A stretch of 64,000 nucleotides of DNA, taken from assembly GCA_011174825.1 (NCBI GenBank), contig DUEZ01000062.1, forward strand, positions 1 through 64,000, given 5' to 3'. The position numbers were made by a program, and so were the translations under genes. Positions within the stretch are counted from its first letter, which is position 1. Each line of letters opens with the position of its first letter. Positions 50,126-59,917 of this stretch are shown one piece after another. Under the pieces are notes generated by a model that saw only the letters and a list, made by a program, of their open reading frames with translations, ran no database searches and was not told where the DNA came from. The stretch comes from Anaerolineae bacterium. Lineage in GTDB: Bacteria > Chloroflexota > Anaerolineae > Anaerolineales > E44-bin32.

Positions 50126-52195
50126 TCATGAATACACAATCTTTCCTCGAGCATCAACTGCAACCGCGCCCTCATTCGTAACGATGAGTGGATTGATGTC
50201 CATCTCAACGATGTTAGGGTTCTCGACCATAAGTTGAGATAAGGATAGAAGGGCTTGGATTAAGCTTTCCCGATTTATGGGCGCCGTCCCCCGATAACCT
50301 TCAAAGATCCGTGCCCCTTTCACGTCTTCGATCATCGATCGTGCGTCGAAGTCAGTAAGTGGTGCGACACGGAAGGTCACATCGTCGTAAATCTCAACAT
50401 GGATACCACCTAAGCCGAACATCACTACAGGTCCGAAATGGGGATCCCATTTACCCCCGAGGATGACCTCGACTCCCTCATGAACCATCTCTTGGATCAT
50501 GATTGCCAAAGGCTGAGCTTCTCTAGAGGACTCTGCCATGCGATTTAACATTTCTTGAGCCTTTAACTTGACCTCGATTGCATTCGCCAACTTTAAGCCA
50601 ATACCACCATAATCCGTCTTATGAATCATCTCACTCGAGAGGATTTTTGCCGCTACAGGAAAGCCGATTCGTTCTGCCGACTTCACCGCTTCTTCTGGGT
50701 TGTGAGCGATTTCCCATTGAGCAACAGGAATACCATAACTCTCACAGAAATCTAGAGCCTTATCCGCAGTGAGAATTCTTTCATCGGATTTATCTTCGGG
50801 AATCTTGATCCTTGAGTACGATGGTGTGATTGCCCTACGATTACGTACGCTTACGTTCCAATCCCTGGATGAAGCTAACCCTCGTAAAGCGCTATGGATA
50901 TCATCAAAAACAGGATATCCGATCTCATTCTGGGTGCTTTGAATATCATCAACATCTGTGTAGTTGCAAACAGCGATCGGGTAACCCATTTCGCGAACGA
51001 TTTCACCCACACGTCTTGCCAACTGGCGAGCGTTATCAGCTTCATGTTGGCTGTAGGTGTTAATCAATAGGACGGCATTAGGAGAGAGGGCTTGGAGGCT
51101 TTGCTCGACGATTTGAGCGTATAGTTGGAAGTCATAGATAACACCGAGATCAAGTGGATTGGTGGGTGCAATGACGTCGGCGCTGAATAAGGTGCGAACG
51201 GCAGCGATAAACGAATCAGGCAGTGGGGGGAGTTGGAATCCATGACGTTCAGCAGTATCTGCCGCTGAAACAGCATGGCCACCAGAACGAGAGATAATTA
51301 ACAATTCATTTCCTTGAACCGGTGGGAGAGAGAGGCCTTGGGCTATAGCTGCCATATCCTGAAATCCCTGCGCGCGAAGGATCCCCGCTTGCCTAAAGGC
51401 AGCATCTACGATCCGATCGTCATCCGCCAGTGCGGCAGTATGAGAGAAAGCCACGCCATGACTGGCTTTCCCTCGGTTGGCTTTGTGGATGACGATTGGT
51501 TTGGAAGACGATCGGGCTAAGTCCATAAGACGCCGACCATCACTGATCGATTCCAAGTATAAGCAAACGATCTCAGTCTTTTCATCGTCCAGAAGGTACG
51601 TTAGATAATCAGTCTCATCGAGATCGGTTTTGTTTCCAATGCTAACGACTTTATTCACTCCCACGCCAGTTTTACTAAGCAAGCCTAGATAGGTGAGTGA
51701 TACGCCACCACTTTGGGCGACAACAGATGCTGGACCTTTCCGTAAGATCTCAGGGGAGATCGGCCCGAAGGGCAAGCACACACCGGTCTCGAGATTTATG
51801 ACGCTGATGCAATTGGGTCCGACGAAGCGAATGTTCCACTTGCGAGCTATTTCGAGAAGTTGTTCTTCCAGGCGGCGGCCTTCATCTGAGAACTCACTAA
51901 ATCCCGCCGATTCGATGACGAGCCTTTGAATTCCTTTTCGACCACAGGTATCCATCAAGGCTGGCACGGTATCTGCAGGTGTAAGGATCACGGCCAAGTC
52001 CAAATCATCGGGGACCATGCCTAACGAATCCACGATCGGTATGCCGTAAACCTCTCCTTCACGAAGCCCAACAGCGTAAAGATCGCCTTGGTACCGAAAG
52101 GTGCGGAGATTGCCGATGATGTTGCGCGCAAGATTGTCAGGCCGTTCGGAAACACCAATGACTACAATGCTTTCCGGGGAGAATATTCTCTTCAT
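50126..52195 (-). CDS. ADP-forming acyl-CoA synthetase / acetate-CoA ligase
   Basis: The 689-residue protein combines both halves of the NDP-forming family: an N-terminal CoA-binding domain (VVIGVSERPDNLARNIIGNLR), a succinyl-CoA-synthetase-like part with VAQSGGVSLTYLGLL and the phospho-His segment FSHTAALA, then an ATP-grasp half (DYGGIGLKL, IMIQEMVHEGVEVILGG, MDINPLIV). Such enzymes interconvert acetyl- or other acyl-CoA and ATP by way of a phospho-His. The ATG at 52195 has the family N-terminus MKRIFSPESIVVIG. A TTG at 52255 immediately after the HD gene stop would add 20 residues and remains possible. Confidence 0.93.
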   Translation of the reverse strand: MKRIFSPESIVVIGVSERPDNLARNIIGNLRTFRYQGDLYAVGLREGEVYGIPIVDSLGMVPDDLDLAVILTPADTVPALMDTCGRKGIQRLVIESAGFSEFSDEGRRLEEQLLEIARKWNIRFVGPNCISVINLETGVCLPFGPISPEILRKGPASVVAQSGGVSLTYLGLLSKTGVGVNKVVSIGNKTDLDETDYLTYLLDDEKTEIVCLYLESISDGRRLMDLARSSSKPIVIHKANRGKASHGVAFSHTAALADDDRIVDAAFRQAGILRAQGFQDMAAIAQGLSLPPVQGNELLIISRSGGHAVSAADTAERHGFQLPPLPDSFIAAVRTLFSADVIAPTNPLDLGVIYDFQLYAQIVEQSLQALSPNAVLLINTYSQHEADNARQLARRVGEIVREMGYPIAVCNYTDVDDIQSTQNEIGYPVFDDIHSALRGLASSRDWNVSVRNRRAITPSYSRIKIPEDKSDERILTADKALDFCESYGIPVAQWEIAHNPEEAVKSAERIGFPVAAKILSSEMIHKTDYGGIGLKLANAIEVKLKAQEMLNRMAESSREAQPLAIMIQEMVHEGVEVILGGKWDPHFGPVVMFGLGGIHVEIYDDVTFRVAPLTDFDARSMIEDVKGARIFEGYRGTAPINRESLIQALLSLSQLMVENPNIVEMDINPLIVTNEGAVAVDARGKIVYS

Positions 52196-52256
52196 GGGTG
52201 GTTCAAACCTCTGCTGTGAAGATATGAATGTCTCTTGTATCCCTTGAGAATTCAAG

Positions 52257-52865
52257 CTACCTGTTGGGATCAGACTCGGCTGCTAAGTAACCCTTTGTAA
52301 TAGAGTCCTCAATAATGGATTGAGCGAAAGACCAAAGCTGATCCGATCCTTCGCAGATGAGTCGGTTACGTGTGAGAACTTGATCCGCTGTGATACTGTG
52401 CTCTTTCCATGAACGTCCTTGCGAGTAATAGTTCAGTAAAAGAGGCATCAGACGGTCTAATGACGCGGCGAATTTCGACTCTGGTGACCTTCCCTCCTCA
52501 AACTCGTTCCTCAGTTCATGTAAGCGGGCGGATTGATCCAACGGCAGTAGACCGAATAATTTCTCTGCGGCTTGTGCCTCCCGCTCTTCTTGGTCCTGAG
52601 TCTCATCCTCATCGTAACAATAGGTATCCCCGGCATAGATTTCAACAAGATCATGGATCAGAAGGATCTCAATTACATGTCCAATGTTTATTTCCGAGTC
52701 GGCATACTCGACTAACAGAAAAGCCATCAGAGCTAGATGCCAGCAATGTTCAGCTGTATTTTCGTGGCGATCCTGCTCTGGGAGATAATTTTGACGCAAC
52801 ACGGATTTCAGTTTGTCTGCCTCAATGATGAATCGGATTTGTTGGTTCAGACGGTCAAGGTCCAT
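52257..52865 (-). CDS. HD-domain hydrolase (YfbR/HDDC2-like)
   Basis: The 202-residue protein has an HD metal site: HENTAEHCWHLALMA with His residues and LLIHDLVEIYAGDT with the HD pair, in the spacing typical of YfbR-type 5'-deoxynucleotidases and HDDC2. These remove phosphate from deoxynucleoside monophosphates, or have unknown substrates. It is probably co-transcribed with the acyl-CoA synthetase, whose possible upstream start abuts its stop. GGGAAG is a short ribosome site. Confidence 0.88.
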   Translation of the reverse strand: MDLDRLNQQIRFIIEADKLKSVLRQNYLPEQDRHENTAEHCWHLALMAFLLVEYADSEINIGHVIEILLIHDLVEIYAGDTYCYDEDETQDQEEREAQAAEKLFGLLPLDQSARLHELRNEFEEGRSPESKFAASLDRLMPLLLNYYSQGRSWKEHSITADQVLTRNRLICEGSDQLWSFAQSIIEDSITKGYLAAESDPNR

Positions 52866-53094
52866 TCTTCCCTATTTACCCTCCCCCTCTGATTTAAACA
52901 TTCGGTTGAAAACAGGCTCCGGTCTTAGATTCCTTCCACCCAACTTAAATTGCACTGTCAGGAAAGACGATCTTTGATCCCAGCAAGTTTTTTCTTATTC
53001 TTCGTGAGTCGGATATGGATTTTCTCGATTTACTTTTCCTCGACAGCACCTACACCTTATCATCTAGCTAGTATCCACGCAGCACCAACACCTC

Positions 53095-54597
53095 TTATCC
53101 AGACAAGGCGGATTGAATGAATTGGGTAAGATCGGCCTTTTGTTTGGCGAGCGAAGGTCCATGAATGTACATCATATGTCCCGACTCATAGTAGTCCATC
53201 GAAATATTCGCTTGGAGTGCATCTTCAAGTCCTAAGTGATTAAAGGTGTAGCGCGTCGCGAAGTAGGGTGTTGCGAGATCAAAATAACCATTGGCGACGA
53301 AAACCTTCATGGAAGGGTTTTTAGTCATCGCGGAGCGGAGCATCTCAGCCACATTGACGTACTGATTTTGATACTTGTCATAATTCCACGGCATTACCCG
53401 TCCGGTTAGGATTTCATAAGGCAGATCGCTCTCATACCCTAATTCTCGTCTCACATAATCGTTCAAACAGGCCGTGTAGGGCCCTTGGATATTGATGTAA
53501 CTGGGATCAAATTCCGGTTTCTCACCGGCTGCGTCTCGATCCATCCCTTTAAAACGACTGTCAAGCCTCCCGACCATAGATCTTTCGTCTCTGAGGAGTT
53601 CTTTTATGAAGCGATGAATCTCAATTCTCAGATTCGTCTGTGCGATATAGTCGCGCGATAAGCCCGTATAGTGAGCGAGCTTATCAATGATCACCCCTCG
53701 TTCATTTTCTGGAAGCTCGGCGCCTTTCATTAAGGCGAGCGTGTAATCGCCAAAAGCGAAGGCCTCGACTTCGGCGAGTGTGTGAATGAGATCCTTTTGT
53801 AGCTCCTGCGTGAGTCTTCCATGATACCAGGCAGTTGCTGTGTAGGTAGGCAGGAAGAGGATGTGGGGAAGATCATTGCCTACATCAAACCTCGCATCTT
53901 GGAAATTAAGAATCGATGAAACCAGCATTAGTCCGTTGAGAAACAACCCATGCCGTTCAAGCAGGTGATCGGCTAATCCTGCGGCCCGAGTTGTTCCATA
54001 GCTCTCGCCGATGATGAACTTGGGTGAGGACCAGCGTTTGTAGCGTGTTGTGTAGAGACGGATGAACTCACCGACCGATTCAATATCCTTGGTGAAGTCG
54101 TGGAATTGCTCAGGTTTTTCACCAGGGACGGCCCGGCTATACCCTGTACTCACAGGATCAATAAACACTAAATCGGTTTTATCTAAGAGCGAATATTCGT
54201 TATCGATTAAGTGGTACGGGGGTGAGGGTGCATATCCTTCGTCGTCTAAAAAGACACGGCGAGGACCGAGCAACCCGAGATGCAACCAAACGGAGGACGA
54301 GCCCGGCCCCCCATTGAAAGAAAATGTAAGCGGGCGTTTGCTCAGATCTTCTACGTCATCCATGCTATAGGCGATGAAGAAGATCACGGCTTTTGGTTTT
54401 TCAATATCTCCTTCTTCCTCTCGAACTTCCTCCTTGAGCAATAGCGTTCCCGCTGTGGCGGTGTACTTGATCTCCTTGCCGTCGATAAGGACGGAGTGTT
54501 TGGTCTCCGAGATCACCTCGTCAGGAACCTCGTACTTCTGTTCGCTCTTCTTCTCAGTTTCCTCATTATTGCTTTTGGGATTCTTGTTTTCAGGCAT
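53095..54597 (-). CDS. S10-family serine carboxypeptidase-like protein
   Basis: The 500-residue protein has the S10 signatures: GGPGSSSVWLHLGLLGP (substrate-binding loop), the nucleophile Ser 199 in IGESYGT, an Asp in NGYFDLATPY and the catalytic His 474 in SGHMMYIHGPS. S10 enzymes remove C-terminal residues at acid pH. The N-terminus is a charged stretch (NKNPKSNNEETEKKSEQKYE) without a signal peptide, so it may act in the cytosol or be exported by another route. GGAGGAG lies about 11 nt before the ATG. It follows the DUF885 gene by 94 bp, and the two may form an operon. Confidence 0.9.
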   Translation of the reverse strand: MPENKNPKSNNEETEKKSEQKYEVPDEVISETKHSVLIDGKEIKYTATAGTLLLKEEVREEEGDIEKPKAVIFFIAYSMDDVEDLSKRPLTFSFNGGPGSSSVWLHLGLLGPRRVFLDDEGYAPSPPYHLIDNEYSLLDKTDLVFIDPVSTGYSRAVPGEKPEQFHDFTKDIESVGEFIRLYTTRYKRWSSPKFIIGESYGTTRAAGLADHLLERHGLFLNGLMLVSSILNFQDARFDVGNDLPHILFLPTYTATAWYHGRLTQELQKDLIHTLAEVEAFAFGDYTLALMKGAELPENERGVIIDKLAHYTGLSRDYIAQTNLRIEIHRFIKELLRDERSMVGRLDSRFKGMDRDAAGEKPEFDPSYINIQGPYTACLNDYVRRELGYESDLPYEILTGRVMPWNYDKYQNQYVNVAEMLRSAMTKNPSMKVFVANGYFDLATPYFATRYTFNHLGLEDALQANISMDYYESGHMMYIHGPSLAKQKADLTQFIQSALSG

Positions 54598-54691
54598 CGT
54601 CGCTTTCTCCTCCGTGTTTCAGTCAGTTGTATTAATGGTCGTGACGGTCTTGGCTGTTCTTGAGTTTTATTATTGGAACATCAGGTGATGT

Positions 54692-56518
54692 TCACATGCT
54701 CCCAAACGTTTCTGGGCCAGCATTGAGGGTTTTAGTAATGTAATCATCGACCTGATTCTCTAGAATCTCAAGCGGCATTCCACCCGTTTGGAGTAGCACA
54801 TTGTGGAAGGTCTTGATCTCAAACAGTTCTCCTAATGCTGATTGTGCTCTTTCTCGTAGCTCCACGATCTTCAATTCACCAATTTTATAGGCACAAGCCT
54901 GACCTGGAATGACGATGTATCGTTCAACTTCGGTGATTGTGCTCTCAATAGGCTGACCGAGATGTTCATCCATGTAGGCAATGGCTTGTTCGCGAGTCCA
55001 ACGTTTTTGATGGATGCCGGTATCGACAACAAGGCGTACAGCTCTAAATAACTCTGACTCAAGATAACCAAGTTCACTGTAAGGATCGTCGAAGAAACCA
55101 AATTCGCGAGCGATCTTCTCAGCATAAAGCGCCCATCCTTCAACATAAGCGGTGAAGGGGATAAACTTTCGGAATGTTGGGCCCTTAAACTTTAGGGCGA
55201 GGGCCAATTGAAAGTGATGTCCTGGGATCGCCTCGTGGTAAGCGAGGGTCCGCATCCCATATTTCTGGACCTCGCTCATGTCGCGCAGATTCACATAGAA
55301 AACCCCGGGTCGTTTACCGTCAAGCGAGGGGATCATGTAGTATGCGCCAGGAGCTGTCTCCTCACGAAACGAAGGCATGCGTTCAACTTCTACCCCTGCG
55401 CTGGGACGCAAGTCGAAGATCTCATCAAGGTTTTGATCGATGTGAGTGACAATCAATCGGTAGTCCTCTAAGGCTTGGTTTCTTCCCTCGTCCGTGTTCG
55501 GGTAGAGGAAACGCGGGTCTTGACTGAGATCCTTCATGTGTTGGACGATGGATTTCCCTGTGAGCCCAACATTATTAAGAATCTCGCGCATCTCGGTTTC
55601 AATTCGATCGACCTCCCTCAAGCCGATATTATGTACTTCTTCTGGTTTTAGCTTGGTGCTGGTATGGCTCTGCAATTGACGTTCATAGTAAGCGTCGCCA
55701 TTAGGCAATTTCCAGACGCCATCATCTGTCGTAGCTATCATTTCCAGATGCTCGAAGTAGTCGATTAATCGACGATAGGTCGGGATGATGGTTTGCTGGA
55801 TTTCTCTCTCTGCTTCTTGGAGCAAGGTTTCTTTCACGACCTCGCTTATTTTGAGTTGTCCGACCTTATCCCTAAAAGCCGTAAAGAGGATGTTTTCCTT
55901 TGCATCACCTTCGAGAAAGTTACGCATTTCATTCAGTACCCGTTCGATCACAAACTTGGGCGGGATAACACCCTTGCCCTCACGAATCCTAAGTCCATCC
56001 AGTATCTGATCGAATTTCACCCCAAATTTCGATAAGCGTTTGATGTAATTTCTGGCGTCGCGTTTATTTCCAATTCGGTGCAAAGTGATCATAAAGTTTG
56101 GCAGTTCATTTTGTTCCCCAAAAAGTTGATTGATAGGATAGTTGTGGTACATGAATTCATATTCCAGAATTTGGTTCTCAAGAAACCAGTCGAGGATGTC
56201 TGTGGATAGTTGTTGTTCTGGAGTTTGTTTTTCGCGCGGGTAGCTGCGTAGTATTTCAAGATTCTTCCCTGTCATGGTGATAAGTTTTTGAAAGTAAGCA
56301 TCCGATTCATCGGTCAGGTCATCATTATGGAAGTTCAACCCGAATCTCTCCAGGACGCCGATCGTTGTTAGGATTTCAGGATCCTTGCGGAAGAGTTGGA
56401 ACATAGAGCGCTCATAAAAGTGGTTGATGTTAAATGGTCTGAACCAAATCAGCTTGATGAGCCATAGAAGGGTCAGGGCGAGGAAGATGCTGACTGCTAC
56501 AATTGCTAGGACGTCCAT
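54692..56518 (-). CDS. DUF885-family membrane-anchored metallopeptidase-like protein
   Basis: The 608-residue protein has one N-terminal membrane segment (about residues 4-25) and the DUF885 core: LAYHEAIPGHHFQ with the HExxxGH-type zinc motif at 428-435, and VEGWALYAEKIA, which carries a further Glu. Both marks indicate a zinc peptidase related to the gluzincins. The fixed helix is mainly outside the membrane by position. AAAGGAG 7 nt before the ATG settles the start. Substrate unknown; a pair with the S10 carboxypeptidase downstream would suit sequential peptide trimming. Confidence 0.9.
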   Translation of the reverse strand: MDVLAIVAVSIFLALTLLWLIKLIWFRPFNINHFYERSMFQLFRKDPEILTTIGVLERFGLNFHNDDLTDESDAYFQKLITMTGKNLEILRSYPREKQTPEQQLSTDILDWFLENQILEYEFMYHNYPINQLFGEQNELPNFMITLHRIGNKRDARNYIKRLSKFGVKFDQILDGLRIREGKGVIPPKFVIERVLNEMRNFLEGDAKENILFTAFRDKVGQLKISEVVKETLLQEAEREIQQTIIPTYRRLIDYFEHLEMIATTDDGVWKLPNGDAYYERQLQSHTSTKLKPEEVHNIGLREVDRIETEMREILNNVGLTGKSIVQHMKDLSQDPRFLYPNTDEGRNQALEDYRLIVTHIDQNLDEIFDLRPSAGVEVERMPSFREETAPGAYYMIPSLDGKRPGVFYVNLRDMSEVQKYGMRTLAYHEAIPGHHFQLALALKFKGPTFRKFIPFTAYVEGWALYAEKIAREFGFFDDPYSELGYLESELFRAVRLVVDTGIHQKRWTREQAIAYMDEHLGQPIESTITEVERYIVIPGQACAYKIGELKIVELRERAQSALGELFEIKTFHNVLLQTGGMPLEILENQVDDYITKTLNAGPETFGSM

Positions 56519-56861
56519 ACTGCATCTCCTTTGGAAAGAGGAGCAAAGAAACGGGTGTCCGCTTTATATTCAATTGTATTTGTCACGATCCGTATCGTTT
56601 GCTGGAGCATTGAGAATGCTCGCTTCATGGTGAAAGGAATGAATACCTGTTTTATCCAGCGTCATCCCCCCCAACAAGGATGGGGAAATTCTAACACCCT
56701 ATGGTTCTTCCACAAACCTATTAAGGTATGCAGAAACGGACAGCCCCTCTCAAATATTAAGGTGCTCACGCTTCATATGTATTGGGATATAAGGCCTGAG
56801 TGAACCTTGAGAGGTGTTTGACCACCGTGATCACCAGGCTCTGGTATACTGCTTTCCGACG
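56519..56861. other. Intergenic region with an extended -10 promoter near its end
   Basis: Most of this divergent gap has no recognisable gene. At 56842-56850 TGGTATACT is a near-perfect extended -10 element ending 11 nt before the ATG of the YabE-like gene. TTGACC at 56818-56823 is present but 21 bp away, too far to be a normal -35. Confidence 0.5.
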
Positions 56862-58274
56862 ATGAAAGTTATAACATGGGCACAAGCCTTACCTCGGAAG
56901 GTGATTTGGGGTTTTGCTGCTAGTTTGATCCTGCTTGGGCTGGTGTTGATCTATCTTGGCACAGCTCGCCCAATGATCCTTGTGATCGATGGGCAAACCT
57001 ATGAGTTTCGCACTCATGCCCGATCTGTCCTCGGTGTTCTTCGATCAGCTGGTTTCGAGCCATCCGCAGATGATCGGGTCAGCCCCCAACTGGATGATCA
57101 AGTCACTTCTGGTGCAGTGATCCATTTGGATCATGCTTTCCCTGTGGTGATAGAGCTTGAAGAGAGATCATTTGTCGTCAACTCTCCGGAGAGTTCGCCG
57201 GCCAACATTTTGGCTCAGGCGGATATCCGTCTCTATCCGGGAGACCGGGTATGGGTGGATGGGTACCGTATGCTAGATCCAACGCGAGTTCTGGAGATCC
57301 AACCTGATTACATGCGTGTTGATCGAGCCGAAACGATCACTCTTGAAGAGGGTGACATGACGCGGGTGATCCATTCTGCTGCTCCCTCATTGGGCGAAGC
57401 TCTTTGGGAAGGGGGAGTGGTCATGCGAGAAGGTGATATCCTCTCTCCAATTCCGGAGACAAGAGTAAACTCCTCGATTCATGCAGCTCTCATTCGTTCC
57501 CGGTCATTGGTCATCAATGTTGATGGTGTCGAGATCGAAACCCGAGCTGTAGGTCCAACTGTGGGAGATGCATTATCCCAGAGCGGGATTGCACTGGTTG
57601 GACTCGATTACAGCCGACCATCCGTCGAAATGCTTCTCCCGGAGAATGGCCACATTCGTATTGTCCGTGTTCAAGAACAAATCCAAGTTGAGCTGGAACC
57701 CTTGCCCTTCGATACCATTTATCAACCCGCTGCGGACCTAGAACTCGATAACCTTCAAATTCTTGATCCGGGGAATTATGGTGTCTTGGCAACGAGGATC
57801 CGAGTACGTCTTGAGGAAGGCCAGGAGGTGGGTCGATCCATCGAAGAGACGTGGGTGGCAGTAGATGCGGAACCGAGGGTGCTCGGTTATGGTACGAGGA
57901 TTGAGGTACGAGCAGTGGACACGCCCGATGGTAGGATCGAATATTGGCGGGCGGTTCCTGTCTACGCAACCTCATACTCTCCGTGTAATTTAGGAATCGA
58001 TGGATGTAATTCAACTACGGCGAGCGGTAAGGAGTTGCGAAGGGGGATGATCGGTGTCATCCGCAGTTGGTACAACATGATGCGTGGGTGGTCGGTTTAC
58101 ATCCCGGGTTATGGTTTCGCGACCATTGAGGATATCGGTGCCGGGATGGCTGGGAGGCATTGGGTCGATCTAGGCTTCACCGATGAGGAGTATGAGAGCT
58201 GGCATACCTGGACTACGCTCTATTTCATACCACCTGTCCCATCTCTCGATCTGATCCCATGGATCTTGCCATGA
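56862..58274 (+). CDS. YabE-like protein with ubiquitin-like repeats, G5 domain and 3D domain
   Basis: The 470-residue protein has a membrane or signal segment (about 12-35), then two or three DUF348 ubiquitin-like repeats (PMILVIDGQTYEFRTHARSV, and VINVDGVEIETRAVGPTVGD), a G5-type segment and a C-terminal 3D domain with ATSYSPCNLGID, ASGKELRRGMIGV and ATIEDIGAG, which has the three Asp-like residues of a lytic transglycosylase-related barrel. In Firmicutes such proteins act in wall cleavage or resuscitation. In Bacillus yabE sits close to ksgA, as here. Confidence 0.88.
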   Translation: MKVITWAQALPRKVIWGFAASLILLGLVLIYLGTARPMILVIDGQTYEFRTHARSVLGVLRSAGFEPSADDRVSPQLDDQVTSGAVIHLDHAFPVVIELEERSFVVNSPESSPANILAQADIRLYPGDRVWVDGYRMLDPTRVLEIQPDYMRVDRAETITLEEGDMTRVIHSAAPSLGEALWEGGVVMREGDILSPIPETRVNSSIHAALIRSRSLVINVDGVEIETRAVGPTVGDALSQSGIALVGLDYSRPSVEMLLPENGHIRIVRVQEQIQVELEPLPFDTIYQPAADLELDNLQILDPGNYGVLATRIRVRLEEGQEVGRSIEETWVAVDAEPRVLGYGTRIEVRAVDTPDGRIEYWRAVPVYATSYSPCNLGIDGCNSTTASGKELRRGMIGVIRSWYNMMRGWSVYIPGYGFATIEDIGAGMAGRHWVDLGFTDEEYESWHTWTTLYFIPPVPSLDLIPWILP

Positions 58275-58467
58275 GTCATTGATCAGGTGGTGTTTCTCGT
58301 ATCGATGGATGAAGACGGAAAATTCCAAACGCTTAAAGTTTCGTTTATGGTTAGGTTTGGCGGAGCGTTCTTTAGAGCGCTATTGATGAGGGGTCAATAT
58401 TGAATACGGGGGATATTGCATTTGTGATACTTTATCCGAGCGCGTTGCGCATAGCCATATAGACAGG

Positions 58468-59379
58468 ATGACATGGTCAAAGGGAGTTGACTTGCTAGAA
58501 GGCAACAAATCCGTTTCGTTTTCCCTGATAAATGCACGCGAACTTTTACGGAAACATAAGATTCGCCCAGATCGTCGCTTAGGCCAAAGCTTCCTTGTGG
58601 ATCATAAGGCTTTAGCAAAGGTCGTAGCTGCTGCGGATTTATCCGGCGAGGAGACCATCCTGGAAGTAGGGGCGGGGTTGGGAGCACTAACTTGTCATTT
58701 AGCTGAAGCAGCACGACGGGTTATTGCAGTGGAGGTAGATCAGCGGCTACTTACACTTCTACGAGACGTTGTAAGCAAGTATGAGAATGTGCAACTTGTC
58801 TACGGTGATATTCTCGAGCTCGATTTAGCGACATTGATAGACGAAGGTGAATACGCCGTCATAGCTAACATTCCTTACAGCATCACCTCTGCACTCATCC
58901 GGTATTTATTAGAGGCTGAGAAATCTGCTGAACGAATAGTGCTCACTGTCCAACGTGAAGTGGCCGAGCGGATTATAGCCCACCCTGGTTCGCTGAGTCT
59001 GCTTGCAGTCAGTGTCCAAATCTATGGTAAGCCACAAATCGCCGCGATAATCCCTGCCGAGGCCTTCTACCCTAAACCTAAAGTCGATTCGGCTGTCTTA
59101 AGAATTGACGTACATCCCGAAGCCATCGTGGCCCAAGAATTATTGCCGACTCTGTTTCGCCTTGCGCGAGCAGGTTTCGGTCAGAAGCGGAAGCAGTTAC
59201 GCAATGCGCTTGCTGGTGGCCTTCATGAGTCGCCGTTGGTCGTCATGGGGTGGTTAGAGAAGGCAGCGATTCCCCCTAGGGCTCGCGCACAGGAGCTTGG
59301 ATTAGAAGCGTGGGCTCAATTGGCTCAAGTCGTTGTAGATGAAGTTGATATTACGAAGCCAGATGAGAACGAAATCTGA
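58468..59379 (+). CDS. ksgA: 16S rRNA dimethyladenosine transferase
   Basis: The enzyme dimethylates two adjacent adenines in helix 45 of 16S rRNA during late small-subunit assembly. The 303-residue protein shows RLGQSFLVD, the AdoMet loop ILEVGAGLGALT, acid VEVDQRLL and the catalytic motif ANIPYSITS (NxPY type), and a C-terminal helical domain with PKPKVDSAVLRI. The first eight residues from ATG 58468 look unconserved; a TTG at 58492 with AGGGAG upstream fits the family start equally well. The yabE-like gene precedes it by about 190 bp. Confidence 0.95.
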   Translation: MTWSKGVDLLEGNKSVSFSLINARELLRKHKIRPDRRLGQSFLVDHKALAKVVAAADLSGEETILEVGAGLGALTCHLAEAARRVIAVEVDQRLLTLLRDVVSKYENVQLVYGDILELDLATLIDEGEYAVIANIPYSITSALIRYLLEAEKSAERIVLTVQREVAERIIAHPGSLSLLAVSVQIYGKPQIAAIIPAEAFYPKPKVDSAVLRIDVHPEAIVAQELLPTLFRLARAGFGQKRKQLRNALAGGLHESPLVVMGWLEKAAIPPRARAQELGLEAWAQLAQVVVDEVDITKPDENEI

Positions 59380-59917
59380 TTTTTAGATAATAAGTCCTCT
59401 ACCCTGAATAAATCCCCAACCAGATTTCAGATATCCTAGAGAAACCTTTAGCTATTGCATCGAGTATTTTAGCGTGAGCAAGCTCTGCTTGCGTCCCTTC
59501 GGCTATGATCGAGGCGAGATAAAAGTAGAACTTTTGGATTCCAAAATCCATTAGCTTGATCATGGCAGTAAAGACGGGATTACCACGGCTGATTTTCAAG
59601 AATAATAATCTCCCTCTAGTCCTCTCAGAATCAAAATGTAGCCGCACCCTAAAGGGTGCGCAATGATACGCAGGCTAAAGCCTGCGACTACAGTGATTTG
59701 GTGAAGGAAAAGTAATCGCAACCTTCAGGGTGGTTTTGGAGTGCGCAAGCTCTGCTTGCGCCCAAAAGCAGAGCTTTTGGATTCCAAATACACCAACTAG
59801 CTTATCGAATAGTTTGGCGTACGCAAGCTCTGCATGCGCCCAAATCCAGAACTTTTGGATTTCATAGTACTTACAAATCGTGTGATCACAGCTTGGGGTG
59901 GTTACCCGAGGGAAGGA
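59380..59917. repeat. Intergenic region with three copies of a CAAGCTCTGCTTGCG composite repeat
   Basis: GAGCAAGCTCTGCTTGCG (59476-59493), CGCAAGCTCTGCTTGCG (59744-59760) and CGCAAGCTCTGCATGCG (59822-59838) recur. Each is followed by a variable piece that includes ACTTTTGGATT or GCTTTTGGATT and then CCAAA. A perfect double hairpin, GCACCCT-AA-AGGGTGC and CGCAGGCT-AA-AGCCTGCG, lies at 59644-59686. The 82-codon frame at 59399-59647 runs through repeat sequence and is probably not a gene. Confidence 0.75.

Noticed and set aside
59399-59647. 82-codon frame on the minus strand downstream of ksgA
   Set aside because: It reads through dispersed repeats and shows no family pattern.
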